Below are positions 34,486 through 46,186 of a DNA stretch of 64,000 nucleotides, one piece after another. The notes under the pieces were generated by a model that saw nothing but the letters and a program-made list of their open reading frames with translations, did no database searches and was not told the origin of the DNA. The stretch spans positions 310,001 through 374,000 of the forward strand of contig FMBT01000296.1 of assembly GCA_900095095.1 (NCBI GenBank), in the 5' to 3' direction. The stretch comes from Fragilariopsis cylindrus CCMP1102 (Eukaryota > Bacillariophyta > Bacillariophyceae > Bacillariales > Bacillariaceae). Position 1 is the stretch's first letter; each line of letters begins with the position of its first letter. The position numbers and the translations under genes are program-made.

Positions 34486-35231
34486 ATGGTCAACCCTTGG
34501 ACAGAAAAAAATCGAGATGAAGGCTACTTCCAGGATTTGATTGATGAGATAGAAAAAAATCCACCGGCTATTCCCTTCTCACTAGTTTCTTTCTATAGAA
34601 ATCCACTTTATCGTCGTTTATTGACAGAGATACCAGACGACTTGAGCAACAAACAGATCGACCGTATACTCAAAACACAAATAATCGACAAGCTCGACGA
34701 TCATCTTCAGCACAAAAAACCACTAACACGCCACGAAACAAAAGAATATTTCGAGCCGTACCTCAAAAAGTACATAGACTTAGGGTTGAATACTACACGT
34801 GTGCCATTATTAAAATTAAAAGATTTCCAAGGATTAAGGAAACCACCTGCATTCTTCAGAGATGGTCTCAATCAGAATGGGGGGGGAAAGTGGCACGCAG
34901 CCATCGCCGACAACATCATAAAACCAGCAAGAAAAATAATCAACAACAACAACAACGATGATGATGATGATGATGATGATGATGATAATGATGGCAGAAA
35001 GCCGGCAGCGACAGTCGAGACAGAAGCACCCACACCAACAACAGACGCAGCAAGAATAGAAGTAGTAGGCGAATCTGCGGCAGCCAAATCAACAAAAGCC
35101 GTATCAACATTAAAAACAGTCACACCGGGCCAAAGTAACCGTCCAAAAAGCCGTCGAGGACGAGGAAACGGACGACGACGAGGACAACAACAAAGACGAC
35201 AACGACAAACAGGAAACACCCAACATCCATT

Positions 35232-35267
<36 letters not shown>

Positions 35268-35954
35268 CGACAGTGACGATGACAGTAACGGGGTCAATCG
35301 TTATCGTGACCGCTACCGCAGCCGTGAAGTTAATAATGATTATGATGGTATCGGCAACAATATCGGTGACAAAGACGATGATGATAATATTAACGCTGAC
35401 AACAACAACAGCAGCAGCAACTACTTGGATAATTGGTTACACAATCATACTACACACAGTCCCGACAATACAAGCGGAATTCCGAATGATATCTTAACTC
35501 TATCATCGTCGTCATCAGCATCATTGTCATCAACACCTCGAGAATGTCGCGAAGAATTAAGTGATTTTAATAATGACAACGACGACAATGATAATAATGG
35601 TGTTGTACTTGAAGCAGAAGGAATACACGAAGGTTCCAATGCCGGTAATTTTCCACCACATCGACCAACAACACCAATCAAAAATATGGTCGGGCGTGGA
35701 TTTACTAATCCAGTTACGGACATCAATGAACCTAATATCAATCAATCAGAAAATCAACAACAGAGTGTTTTAGTAGAGAACGATATTGGTGCTAACAACA
35801 ATAGTAGTAGTGAATCTGGAAGAGGAGAAGGGGGAGGAGGCACAGAAACGGTAGAGGCAGCAACATTAGGTCCAACAACTGCAACTGCAACTGCAACAAC
35901 AACTGCAATTGCAACCCCATCAACTACAGTTGCGAATAATTCTAATAATTCTGG

Positions 35955-35993
<39 letters not shown>

Positions 35994-37149
35994 TGATGAT
36001 GATGATGATGATGATGGTGATGGTGATGGTGAAGGTAAGGATGGTAACGGGGGTAAGGATGATGGTGGTAGCGGTGGTAGTGGTGGTAGTGGTGGTAGTG
36101 GTGGTAGTGGTGGTAGTGGTGGTAGTGGTGGTAACGGTGGTAACGGTGGTAACGGTGGTAACGGTGGTATCGGTGGTGGAGATGGAGATGGAAATGGAAA
36201 TGGAGGTGGTGGTGGTGGTGGTGGTGGAGATGGAAGTAACAGTTGTAACAACGTATCTTCTGACGCTGCTTTTCTACAATCTTGCCGTGATTACATAGCA
36301 TCTAAAGAATCAGAGAATCGTGTCCTTCGTCAAGAAGTCAAATCGAACGACGATGAAATCAAATCGATTAAATTGTCGCTGACTGGGAAGGAGAATGAAA
36401 TCAAACAATTACAAAAGGAACACACGGTTGCCCTCAAGGATGCAGAGGATGTAGAGGAAGCGGCGAAGAAGGTTATCAAATCAAATGAAGACAAGAAGCG
36501 GACTGAAATCAAACAATTACAAGAGAAACATACGGTAGCCCTCAAGGATGCACAGGAAACGTTGAATGCAAAAGAATTAGAGAACGCTGCACTTACACAA
36601 GAAATCAAATCGATTAAATTGTCGCTGACTGGGAAGGAGAATGAAATCAAACAATTACAAAAGGAACACACGGTTGCCCTCAAGGATGCAGAGGATGCAG
36701 AGGAAGCGGCGAACAAGGTTATCAAATCAAATGAAGACAAGAAGCGGACTGAAATCAAACAATTACAAGAGAAACATACGGTAGCCCTCAAGGATGCACA
36801 GGAAACGTTGAATGCAAAAGAATTAGCGAACGCTGCACTTACACAAGAAATCGAGTTGACGAAAAAGGCGAATACAAATGCATTCAACGAATCGGAAGCA
36901 TCACACAAAGTGGCCCTCGATAGTGCAGAAAACCGTCGGGTATATGAGCTAAAGTTGGTGGAAGATAGTCATGAGGTAGAGATTGATCTACTCAATGTTC
37001 AAATCGATAAATTGGAGTCTCATGTAAATTTATTCTTTCAGGTCGCCAACACAGTCGCTAAAGCTAGCGATAAAAAAACAAAGGGAAAAACAAAAGGAAA
37101 ACATAGAAGAAGTTTATCTGAAGATGGTAAGAAACGTAATAGTCGTTAG
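34486..37149 (+). CDS. MVN-domain protein with acidic/Gly-rich middle and C-terminal coiled coil
   Basis: A single-exon protein of 887 residues starting MVNPWTEKNRDEGYF. Residues 1-~150 form a domain shared with the gene at 41723: IPDD..NKQIDRI, KLDDHLQHKK, EPYLKKYIDLG, VPLLKLKDFQGLRKPPAFF, KWHAAI..NI..PARKIIN. Then come Asp runs, a basic RG-rich segment (RRGRGNGRRRGQQQRRQRQ), Ser/Asp runs, a long Asp tract and a GGS/GGN repeat. The C-terminal ~280 residues are coiled coil built from a duplicated 82-residue unit (KLSLTGKENEIKQLQKEHTV, TEIKQLQEKHTVALKDAQ). It ends in a basic tail. The function is unknown; basic and acidic stretches with a coiled coil suggest a chromatin or scaffold protein, which is inference. 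Confidence 0.75.
36355..36846. repeat. In-frame tandem duplication, 246 bp (82 codons), in the coiled coil
   Basis: Units 36355-36600 and 36601-36846 are almost identical at DNA level and keep the frame, so the coiled coil was lengthened recently. Confidence 0.9.
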
Positions 37150-37562
37150 GTGTCGGTAATAACAACGTATTGTCGTAAACGTAACAGTCGTTAGGTGTCG
37201 GTAATAACAACGTATTGTCGTATCGTATTGTATTGTATTGTATTGTATCGTACAGCATACACAATCACTAGCTCGCCAACAACAACATGCCTTTATTTTT
37301 ATTCTGGTAAAACAAGAACAGCGAAAATGGTAACAATAAGAAGCAACGAACAATATATGTAATGTTATAGGGAATTATAATATAACGAATAAATAAATTA
37401 GAAAGCATCACGATCATTGAATAGGAAAATAAAATAATAACATACTACTTATAGAAAAGAATTCGATATTATAGGTCTAATGCATGTAGTTAGTACCTTA
37501 TTTCTATTTAATTGTGTGTGACTATTATTCCTCCTGCCGCTTCCAAAGCCTATAGATACTTG

Positions 37563-37596
<34 letters not shown>

Positions 37597-38280
37597 ATTC
37601 CATCACCAGTCACCAGTCATCATCATCATCATCATCGTGCCAAAATGCGTCAAGCATGATATGCATGATTGATACGACTAAAAAAGAGACGATAATACTA
37701 CGTTCTTGATTTAACTTGATCTGAATTTTCGTGGATCATGTGTATGAAACATAGATATAAAAATTATAGTGTGATATCTTCGTGATTGTTGTTGTTGTTC
37801 TTCTTCTTCTTCTTTTTCTTCTTCTGATTTGCGCTTCGTGGTGGCAGCGTTGGCGTTGGTGGTATTGATTTTGTTTTGTGATTGGGTTCTTGACTTTTAA
37901 TAGATTGGACGATAACGATTTTTTTTTCTTCCCCATGCCATACCATCATCTCGAGTTCATTAATTATTAGTACCATTCCATAATATCTAAGGAATGACGA
38001 AGGGATTCATTCCAAATCAAATAGAACAACATCGAGGACGTCATCGTGCCTCATCAACATTGAAAATCGTAGATACTAATGATGCTCCTTCTTCTTCCTT
38101 TTCGCTTCTAGTACGAGAATGCTCAACTGAAAAAAATTGTTTAAAACAAAATGTATAATAAATAAATACTGATGTAGCAACCGGTTGTTGTGGTTACTGC
38201 TGCTAATGTTGTGCAAGGATTGGCTACTCAAGCTTGTTTGTTTCGTGCATTGTTATTGCTGCTGCTGTTGTTGTTCTTAT
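37141..38280. other. Intergenic with short tandem copies at the gene 3' end
   Basis: A 45 bp unit starting AGTCGTTAGGTGTCGG is repeated at 37141 and 37186 and overlaps the stop codon of the MVN gene, so the 3' UTR begins with a duplicated coding end. A TG repeat lies at 37564-37594. No gene is supported in the remainder. Confidence 0.6.
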
Positions 38281-38470
38281 TCTTCATGGAGAAGGTAGTT
38301 CTGTCGTTGTTGTTGATATTGCGCTGCCATCCTCAACACAACATCCTCGCCCAATGGATTATAGCAGTAACAGGTTCTTCATGGAGAAGGTAGTTCTGTC
38401 GTTGTTGTTGATATTGCGCTGCCATCCTCAACACAACATCCTCGCCCAATGGATTATAGCAGTAACAGGT
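38281..38470. repeat. 95 bp tandem duplication
   Basis: Copies 38281-38375 and 38376-38470 are essentially identical. Because 95 is not a multiple of three, it shifts any reading frame that crosses it. Confidence 0.9.
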
Positions 38471-38976
38471 AATTACGTCGTCATCAACTAACAGCATCAC
38501 AACGATGATGATCTTGCACATGTACTGCTTGTACTACTTGTACTGCATACTTGTGGTTGTAATGGTTGTTGTGGTGCCGCTTTGATTGAGTTAATTGCGT
38601 TGTTGTTGCTCTACGTAATTCATTCCATGAGCCTGCTGTTTTTAAATATTTGTTGTCTTCGACAGCATTCACATAATCATTCGTCCTTCCACAATGATAA
38701 TCGCTACTGCCTGACCTGCTGCCAACCAACCCCATTATTTCATACAAGATGTGCGGCACAATTTGGTTCTAGATAACATTCCTTCACAAAAATACATGAG
38801 TAGCAATTAACATGATGGTATCTGTGTTCTGCTGTGTTACGTTGTATGTCGTGTCGAGGGGAGTTGTGTTGTTGCTGGAGCAGTGCTGTTGCCAAATCCT
38901 CTTCTTCAGACTGAGTTAGACGTATTGGAACTACAATATTGTTAATAATAGCGTGAAAAAGATCCGAAAATTTCAT
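38281..38976 (-). pseudogene. Possible decayed or multi-exon minus-strand gene
   Basis: A frame from an ATG at 38976 reads MKFSDLFHAIINNIVVPIRL, QSEEEDLATALLQQQ, then NCYSCIFVKECYLEPNC and stops near 38740. A second frame carries SDYHCGRTNDYVNAVEDNKY and SWNELRRATTTQ, and a third reads EDVVLRMAAQYQQQRQNYLL into the 95 bp duplication. All look coding-like, but I could not find splice sites that join them in phase. It may be a decayed gene or one with unusual introns. The function is unknown. Confidence 0.3.
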
Positions 38977-39183
38977 TTTTTTGGTAACTACTTGTTTTAT
39001 TTTTGTTTAAATTGATTTTATCATCGCAGTGCTGCGAGTTTATTATCGGCAATATTTTGTAATGATTGAAATTTAGATTCTGGGTTTATTTAAGTTCATA
39101 ACAGAGACAAAACTGCTGCGTCGAAACATTTTTATCCCTAACTAGTATGCGCCATAATGTAACTTAGCTACTAGTCGTAGTAC

Positions 39184-39396
39184 TTCCTCCGTGCACCCCT
39201 AATATCAATTGCGCTATCTCTTTGAATTATTTTACGATAAAAGCGTGTTGAACCCTAAAAATCTACCCACAAAATGCGAAATGTACAAAAAAATAAAAAT
39301 AAGCGAAGCTTTTACGAAGTTTTGAGGGTTCAACGCTCTTTATCGTATAATATTTCCAGGCTACAGCGCGCAGTAACTTAGTTCTCGCTGGAGGAA
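39184..39396. mobile_element. Hairpin-forming MITE with 7 bp target duplication
   Basis: Termini are TTCCTCC...GGAGGAA, flanked on both sides by GTAGTAC (39177-39183 and 39397-39403). Internal inverted arms near 39231-39256 and 39328-39352 (TACGATAAA..GCGT.TTGAACCCT) let most of the 213 bp fold back. The ends and GCGC-rich interior recall the element at 30873-31283. There is no coding capacity. Confidence 0.7.
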
Positions 39397-39623
39397 GTAG
39401 TACAACGCGCCATAAACTTGCTTCCATGCACTATTTTACGTACCCGTGCACGACTTGCATGTTGTTACGTAAACTTGTTTGAATGCACTATTGTACATTA
39501 TTCATGGAAAAAAATGTACTACTTTAATACAATTTCTAATCTTCTTCACACAAAATAACAAACCATACAAATTACAAATTACAAATTACAATAAGTATAA
39601 CGACACAAACAATACAATCAATC
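39397..39623. repeat. Two diverged copies of a ~50 bp unit beside the MITE
   Basis: The pattern AAACTTG.TT..ATGCACTATT.TAC occurs at about 39414-39451 and 39471-39498, just before the promoter-proximal sequence of the next gene. Confidence 0.5.
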
Positions 39624-40142
39624 ATGAATTTCAATCTTAATCATTTCATTTTATCGACAATAGCTGTCACCATTCTCATCATCAGTGGAATAAGTGAAGT
39701 TGTTGCAGCCGATACAACACAACTTCGCGGTAATAGATCTGTTGATGTTGATTCTCAAACACTTATTAAACACACACAACGTGAACTCGGAGTAGATGAT
39801 ACAAACTCAACAGAAGTCGACGATACAAACTCAACAGAATCCTACGACTATCCATCTCTCGATGGAACTGTTATCTCAACCTTTGAATTGGTGGATGATA
39901 TTGAATTTTCGAATGACTCCTTGAGCTCTCTACCACGACCGCTTTGTCCAGATGCAGCCACCTTGACAGGAGGTTGGTTGACAGGAAGTTGTAGTAGTTT
40001 TTTATATCCAAACACTCCCGACTCTTTGCGCAGATGCGAATACGGGCCCCATTTGGATGATTTGGGTTATTACTTACTTGCCTGCAAATGCGATAGCCAA
40101 AAGGGGACAGATACAGATCCAGTGTGGATGTGTATGTCGTAG
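39624..40142 (+). CDS. Small secreted Cys-rich protein
   Basis: A single-exon protein of 172 residues. A strong signal peptide (LSTIAVTILIISGISEVVAA) is followed by a Thr/Asp-rich part with a repeated VDDTNSTE unit bearing N-glycosylation sequons. The C-terminal domain has the spacing CPD..GSC...RCEYG...LACKCD...WMC and ends one residue later. The same order CP...C...C.Y...C...C.C....W.C occurs in the ectodomain of the 890-residue membrane protein encoded at 48743-51415 (CPIEM..KC..CGYEH..GC..ECQ..CTC..YWAC). This suggests a shared disulfide-rich extracellular module. The role is unknown. Confidence 0.75.
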   Translation: MNFNLNHFILSTIAVTILIISGISEVVAADTTQLRGNRSVDVDSQTLIKHTQRELGVDDTNSTEVDDTNSTESYDYPSLDGTVISTFELVDDIEFSNDSLSSLPRPLCPDAATLTGGWLTGSCSSFLYPNTPDSLRRCEYGPHLDDLGYYLLACKCDSQKGTDTDPVWMCMS

Positions 40143-40573
40143 AATACCACCAGTAGAAGAAGATATCAAAGGGTTATCAGAGTGTGTGTTGTTACAATAA
40201 CAATATAAAGTGAGCTGAAATTTGTAACTAAAATTTGTAACATGCATGCATACTAAAATAAGGAAGAACAAACTTGATACGAACATACAACAGATAACTA
40301 GAATACAAATTCCGATAAGAAATAGAAACACATAACATGCATGGAAAATTATCTATGTCTTTTTGATAGACTTATTAATGACGACATGCAAGATATATAT
40401 ATACAACCGATGTAGTCTTTGTTCAGCTAATATTGTATATAGAGTAGTGTAGTAGGCGCAGACACTATAATGTTTGTAACAACAACTCCTTTCCGTATGC
40501 AAAAGTTTTTAGACCCTCTACTGGAGATACTCTCCCTGCAGTAGGGTATCATGGACGGCTAAGGTCCAAAAGA
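40143..40573. other. Intergenic
   Basis: AT-rich spacer after the secreted gene. Nothing recognised. Confidence 0.4.
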
Positions 40574-41446
40574 CTATTCATCGTGATCGTTGCTGTTGCT
40601 GTTGATGTCACCAAGTATGGTAAGCCTTGCCTTGGAATCAGCGATGCTATCAATACGATTTCCAAAACAGTAAGCAAACACCTTCAAGAATTCCGGATAC
40701 GTACGACTTTTTGTAAAAGAAAGAATATTCCAAAATACTTTTTCAGGAGTGTTTCCCTTTTGGAACACAATGGTATTTGCGTTGGTATCGATACGAAATT
40801 TCAATTCAACTCCATCATTCCATGGTTCTGAAATCTTTCGAGATAACCATATTTGTTGGCCTCTTGCTCCGTGTGCATACGGAAGTTGTGTCTGTCGTTG
40901 ACCGTTTAAAAGACGATCTCAGTCAGCACCTTCTGCGGTGACATAACCACTACTATCAAATGATATTTCACCAATAATAATTCCAGCTTCTTGCTTCGAT
41001 CCTCTCTTGGCTGAACAACTAGTGTCATTGTTGCTGTTGTTATACGTGATCGTAAGGGAATAAATACCAGATTTATGCATGATATTTTCCTTATCATTGA
41101 ACCTTATTTGCGGAATTAATAAGCGAGAAAATCCATTTGACTTCCATTCGGTTGATTGACCGAGACCGAACTTCATAACCGGATTATATTTATCATAATT
41201 GAACCGTGTATCACCAATAAGTTTATTTTCGTCGCATCGCCCGTATAATGACCCTACATTTTCTCGTTGTTGTGGTGTTATAGACCATGGTCCATATAAA
41301 ATTTCTTCTTCGGATTTATGCGTATGCATCAGTCGAGATCGTTTTGAAGAAGGGGACTCACGACGGCCACCCTTCTCTTTAAGGCTTGCGTCGATACTCT
41401 TCAAGATATCATTTTGGGTTTTCAAAATAATATTTTTGGATTCCAA
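40574..41446 (-). pseudogene. Unknown-family frame interrupted by a single in-frame TGA
   Basis: One frame is open across the whole interval except for a TGA at 40919-40921. Before it: ILYGPWSITPQQRENVGSLY, MKFGLGQSTEWKSNGFSRLL, IYSLTITYN, AGIIIGEISFDSSGYVTAEG; after it: RLLNGQRQTQLPYAHGARGQ, IWLSRKISEPWNDGVELKFR, NTPEKVFWNILSFT. The two halves read as one beta-rich domain with no loss of frame. No ATG starts the frame and an in-frame stop lies a few codons upstream, so an upstream exon is missing or the 5' end is lost. The TGA may be a nonsense change of a TGG Trp codon. No family recognised. Confidence 0.55.
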
Positions 41447-41722
41447 TACTTGGTACTAAAAACAAGCATTGGTACTGATTCATGGTACTGTATAAAAATG
41501 AGCTCTACATAAGGAATTCAAAAATTAAATAATTTCTGTTTTAAAAATTCAAATCGTAAGGAAAATTTAAAAAGTAACGCAACAACGAAATTTCTTTTCT
41601 CTTTTAAGCACCTCCAGTTACATTTAATTTTGATTCCAACACAAATCGACGACTTGCTTACATCGATCGAACTCTCCCGGCCCTCACTCTAGCTCATTAT
41701 CTTCATTATCTTCATCGTCATC

Positions 41723-42313
41723 ATGGTCAACACTTGGACAGAAAAAAATCGCAATGAAGGCTACTTCAAAGCGGAAATTGATTGGTACAACGCCCACGCT
41801 ACCTCTCCCAAAACTACAGCTGATATCAGAAAAGTTTTACAACACAAACACAGATCAGGTTTACATTATTTGACAAAGATACCAGACGACTGGAAAAAGA
41901 AAAAGATCGACCGTATAATCAGAGAAGAAATAACCGAAAAGCTTAAAGATAATCTTCAGCACGAAAAAAGACAAGGAACACACCCCGACCTAAAAGAACA
42001 TCTCGAGCCGTACCTCAAAATGTACATAGACTTAGCAAATTTGACGATTACAAATGTGCCATTATTAAAATTAAAAAGATTCCAAGGATTAAGGAATCCA
42101 CCTCCTTTTTTTGAAAAAGATCTTCATCAGAAAGAGAGAGAGAAAAAGTGGGACACAGCCATCTACAGCAATATCATGAATCCAGGAAGAAAAATAATCA
42201 ACATCAACAACACCAACAACAACAACACCAACACCAACAACACCAACGATGATGAAAACTCCAAAAAACGCAAGAAACACAGGAAAGTACAACAACCTCT
42301 TTCTTCCACAGAC

Positions 42314-42348
<35 letters not shown>

Positions 42349-43888
42349 CGACATAACAGTTGATTCTGATAATTGCAGAAAATCCAGTTCTGGCAAGAAA
42401 CGCAAGAAACTAAAACAACCTCCGACAAGACACAACGAAGACGACCATGAAAACGATGACGATAATAAAATAATTTATAGTGATTCTGATAACGGCAAAA
42501 AATCTAGGTATGGCAAGAAGCGTAGGAAAGTCAAACAACCTTTTCACGATGATAATGATGATGATGACGAAACAATTTCTAGGGATTCTGATAATGGCAA
42601 AAGATCCAGTGATGGTAGAAAACGCAGGATAGTAGAACAACCTCTTCCGGCAAGACGAGATGATGACGATGACGATGGCGATGACGATGGCGATGACGTT
42701 TGGTTTGATTGTGATGGGGATGATGACGATGACGATGACAATGATAATGATGATAATGATGATAATGATGATAATGATGACAATGATGACAATGATGACA
42801 ATGATGACAATGATGACAATGATGACAATGATGACGATGACGACGATGACGACAATGACGACAATGACGACAATGATGACGATGACGATGACGATGAGGA
42901 TCAAGAGGAAGAATTTAATAGCAAAAAACTAAGAAAAAAGTACAAAGTTTATGATGGAGAGGAGGTACGTTACGTGAAAATATATGCAACTTTGAAATCC
43001 TTCTATTTGATGATTATCTAATCACACTATCACTTTCTCTCTATCTCTTTCTACCGAATTGATTCGGATATCCCGTCGTATCTTCTTCATATAAAATAAA
43101 TAAAATAGGCATATCTCTGGGATGATGTCACCGACGACGCTGCCGATCAAAGTAAGATTACTATAATGTTCATGAAGTTCCTTTGAGGTGGTCTCTATGA
43201 TTGTTGCACTCCACTGTTGTTCTGTATTTCTAACATTGTATTCTTTGTATTTGTAGAGGTTGTCGCTTATGCGTCTAGTATGAAAGGAAACGACCTTCCT
43301 ATCTCCAAAGAAAGAAGGAAGGCAGAAGGGAAAGTTACAGGGAAAGCGGCACAGGCCTTTAAAATTCCAAGCAACGACGACTATGTTGGCTACACTATGG
43401 GAAACTTGGTCCTTCCTCCTAAAGGCATAAAAGATTCGGAGTCCGTTGGACCATGTGCTCAAACATTTACTGTATGTCATTGCCAGTCTAAAGCAGTTGA
43501 AGTTGCGTATGGAGATCCGGACGAACCAGATGGCAAGCTTGACCCCGCTACTGCTCAGCGGTTCCTTCTAGGGCCTGGAGATGTGTTTCATGTTCCACCG
43601 GGAAACTGTTATAGGTTAGAAAATCATTCAGAAACAACCGATTGTCTACTAACCTGGACCGTCATTCGTCGTCCAAGATCTGCGATTGGGGATCTACACC
43701 GAAAAATTGAGGAACAACGCCGAAAAATCAAGAGATACGAAGAAGCAGCCATTGCCAAACAGGAGGAGAATGAGGAGCAACGCCGAAAAATCAAGAGATA
43801 CGAAGAAGCAGCCAAGGTTTCCGTCAAAGTCCGAAATAAAAGACCCGGAGTGACATACGTTACCAGAAACAATTTAAAAAAATGGTAA
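41723..43888 (+). CDS. MVN-domain protein with acidic repeats and C-terminal CENP-C-like cupin
   Basis: Exon 1 is 41723-42964 and exon 2 is 43259-43888, joined by a GTACGT...TAGAG intron at phase 0, giving 623 residues. Residues 1-~155 are paralogous to the protein at 34486. The middle has four basic repeats of the form SSSGKKRKKLKQP / SRYGKKRRKVKQP alternating with long Asp tracts (DDN repeats). Exon 2 encodes YVGYTMGNLVLPPKGIKDSE, FTVCHCQSKAVEVAYGD, FLLGPGDVFHVPPGNCYRLE and CLLTWTVIRR. The last segments fit the cupin that ends CENP-C/Mif2 (GDSFYVPxGNxYxIxN...LLFTQxK). A basic coiled tail with a repeated EEQRRKIKRYEEAA follows. No classical CENP-C motif with its tryptophan is seen. A kinetochore role is possible but unproven; another cupin is the alternative. 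Confidence 0.65.
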
Positions 43889-46186
43889 TAAATGGTGCCA
43901 CGCCTTGATCGCGCTGCATGGAAATGATGACGAGGTTGTGTTGGTTATAAGTTATGTACGTGTACGACTATTCGAGCCACGGGCTGAGCGTTTCGGAAGG
44001 ATTTAGATTAGATATTTATCTATTATTATTTATTTGATTAATGCATGCGTTCTTTTAAAGTTGAAATGCTAAAATCAATAGCTGCTACTTATTGTTAAAT
44101 TTTCTTCTTAAAATACAGTATGTTATATTGGTGATACTACTACTACTACTACTAAATGATATGGTGTCATGACAGTGAGTCGAGAGTAGTCGAGAGCCCG
44201 ATTCGATCATCTATTCATCCACCCATACACATATATATATATATATACATTACCTACAAAAACCGTCACAAAGACCTTACCGCTGAACACACATATACAC
44301 TAGACCCTCCGGACTACGCTGAACGTGCAGTTCTTAACCAATAGATTAGCGTCTGAAATCGGGGGGAAATGTGACAGAACAGAAGGGCCCTCGCCTCATC
44401 GGAGGTCCCACAAATGGACAAATAGATAGGGGTCGCCTCTTCGAAGTAAAAAGTAGAATAATTTATTCCGTCACATTTGTCACCACGATCGACCCATCAG
44501 TATTCTTTGCCGCTGGTGGTTCGAGTTTGATGATGCATGTAAGTGGGAATTGATGAAATGGAGCATCAAGTACTGGGCACTTTATTGTGTGGTCTGTCCG
44601 TGAAAAGAACGAAAGAAAAAAGAGAAACTTAGAGCGCAGAGTTGGCATGAAGTATATGATACATATACTGTATTGAACGACAAAAAGAGCAAAAGAGCAA
44701 ACGATGAATACGTTATTCCGATATACTGTACCGGAATGTTATAACAAATTAAATCAACTTACGCCGAAGGGGAGGCCGCCATTGTCAAACCGCATCAATA
44801 CGGATTCGAAGAATAATGCCCTACTGTTGCTGCTATAATGCTACTGCTACTGACGATGGAGTTGACATAATTATATTGGTATTGGAAAGCATTATGGACG
44901 TCCACATCACCGGAAAGTAGAGAGCAGCCAACCACTATCGTAGTAACCGCTACCAATCTTTTATTCCAACCGACTACGCGGTGAAGTAGAAAAATCTTGC
45001 ATTCCTTCGCTCAATTTACCACCATCATGATTTCTCATGGCTGGTTATTCTAACACATGCTACAGTCTACTCGCGTTAACAAATACAGGCCGTGTAAATC
45101 GGTTTTGATACTTTCTTTCTTTTTTTTCAACTATCTCTCAACTCTCAACTCATTTCTTTTCTTTTTAAATTGAAATTCAAATATTAATTATATGACTGTA
45201 TTTGTTGCCATCTAGCTCACATACTGCTGCATCCGATACTAGAGCTTCGCTATTATAAAAGCAGATCAATTCAAAACAATACGGACGGAGCGAATCGGTC
45301 GTACGATTATGTGTATCATTACTTTCTATAACGGTGAGATACAAAGCGTATATATGGATAAATCTTGGATACGATAAATTATAAGTTAAAATACCTATGA
45401 TAATGCCGTATTGTTTTAATTTTTTTCATTTATTGTTATTATATATTAATTTCGAACTGTTTTCGATCCAAAAAGTACGTACGGGATGAGTATAGACAGT
45501 TTCAAACTGTCGATCCGAAAAGTACATACGGGATGCTTATAGATAATGTTCGTTTCTTCTTCTTTCTTTCTTCTTCTTTTTCGTTCAATCAAGGGGTGTT
45601 GTCAAGTTCAATTTAGTACGGTCCCATCCTTTCCTAATTATCCTACGCGGGTCCGTGTTTGGATCATACCCTGCAGTATATTATTGATTCTCTACTCGCT
45701 GTATCCCATAAAATTATCGCCATAGTCACCAGCCGATCTCCCCATACAATGCGTTCGTAACGTAGTTCATGTGAGTAGCGATATATAAATCCTCCGACAA
45801 GGCCACAAATGAATGTGTCCAAATTGTCGAAGCGTATATCTTAACAGTATCCAATCTCATAAGCAAAAGCCATTACAGCCGCCATGACGATGAATACTGC
45901 CTACCACACATGCCGAAACCTTCTCACTAAATAACCAAACCATGTCGGTTACGTGAAAAGCGAATCGTTTTAATACGGACGGGCACCGAAATGAAAAAGC
46001 ACAGAACAAGCAACTATGTATGATACCAAGCGAAAGGAATCCAATCAAAACTGCACGCAACAATCAACCAAACAAACCCGTCGTATCATTCCGTCCATCC
46101 ATCAATCCAAGGAAAAGTAAAACAGAGACAGTACTTGTTGCCAACCACCCGACATGGACCCAACTTGATCGAAATTCTTCTTGTTA
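43889..46186. other. Large intergenic region
   Basis: About 2.3 kb with only short frames of no coding character. A 47 bp unit containing CGATCC.AAAAGTAC.TACGGG is repeated at 45464 and 45511. A TA-rich run is at 44231-44247. Confidence 0.4.

Noticed and set aside
35754-36301. Pro/Ser-rich and His-rich minus-strand frames
   Set aside because: These mirror the Gly/Ser and Asp repeats of the real plus-strand gene.
42163-42904. Poly-Ile and poly-Ser minus-strand frames
   Set aside because: They are the complement of GAT/GAC repeats that encode Asp tracts on the plus strand.
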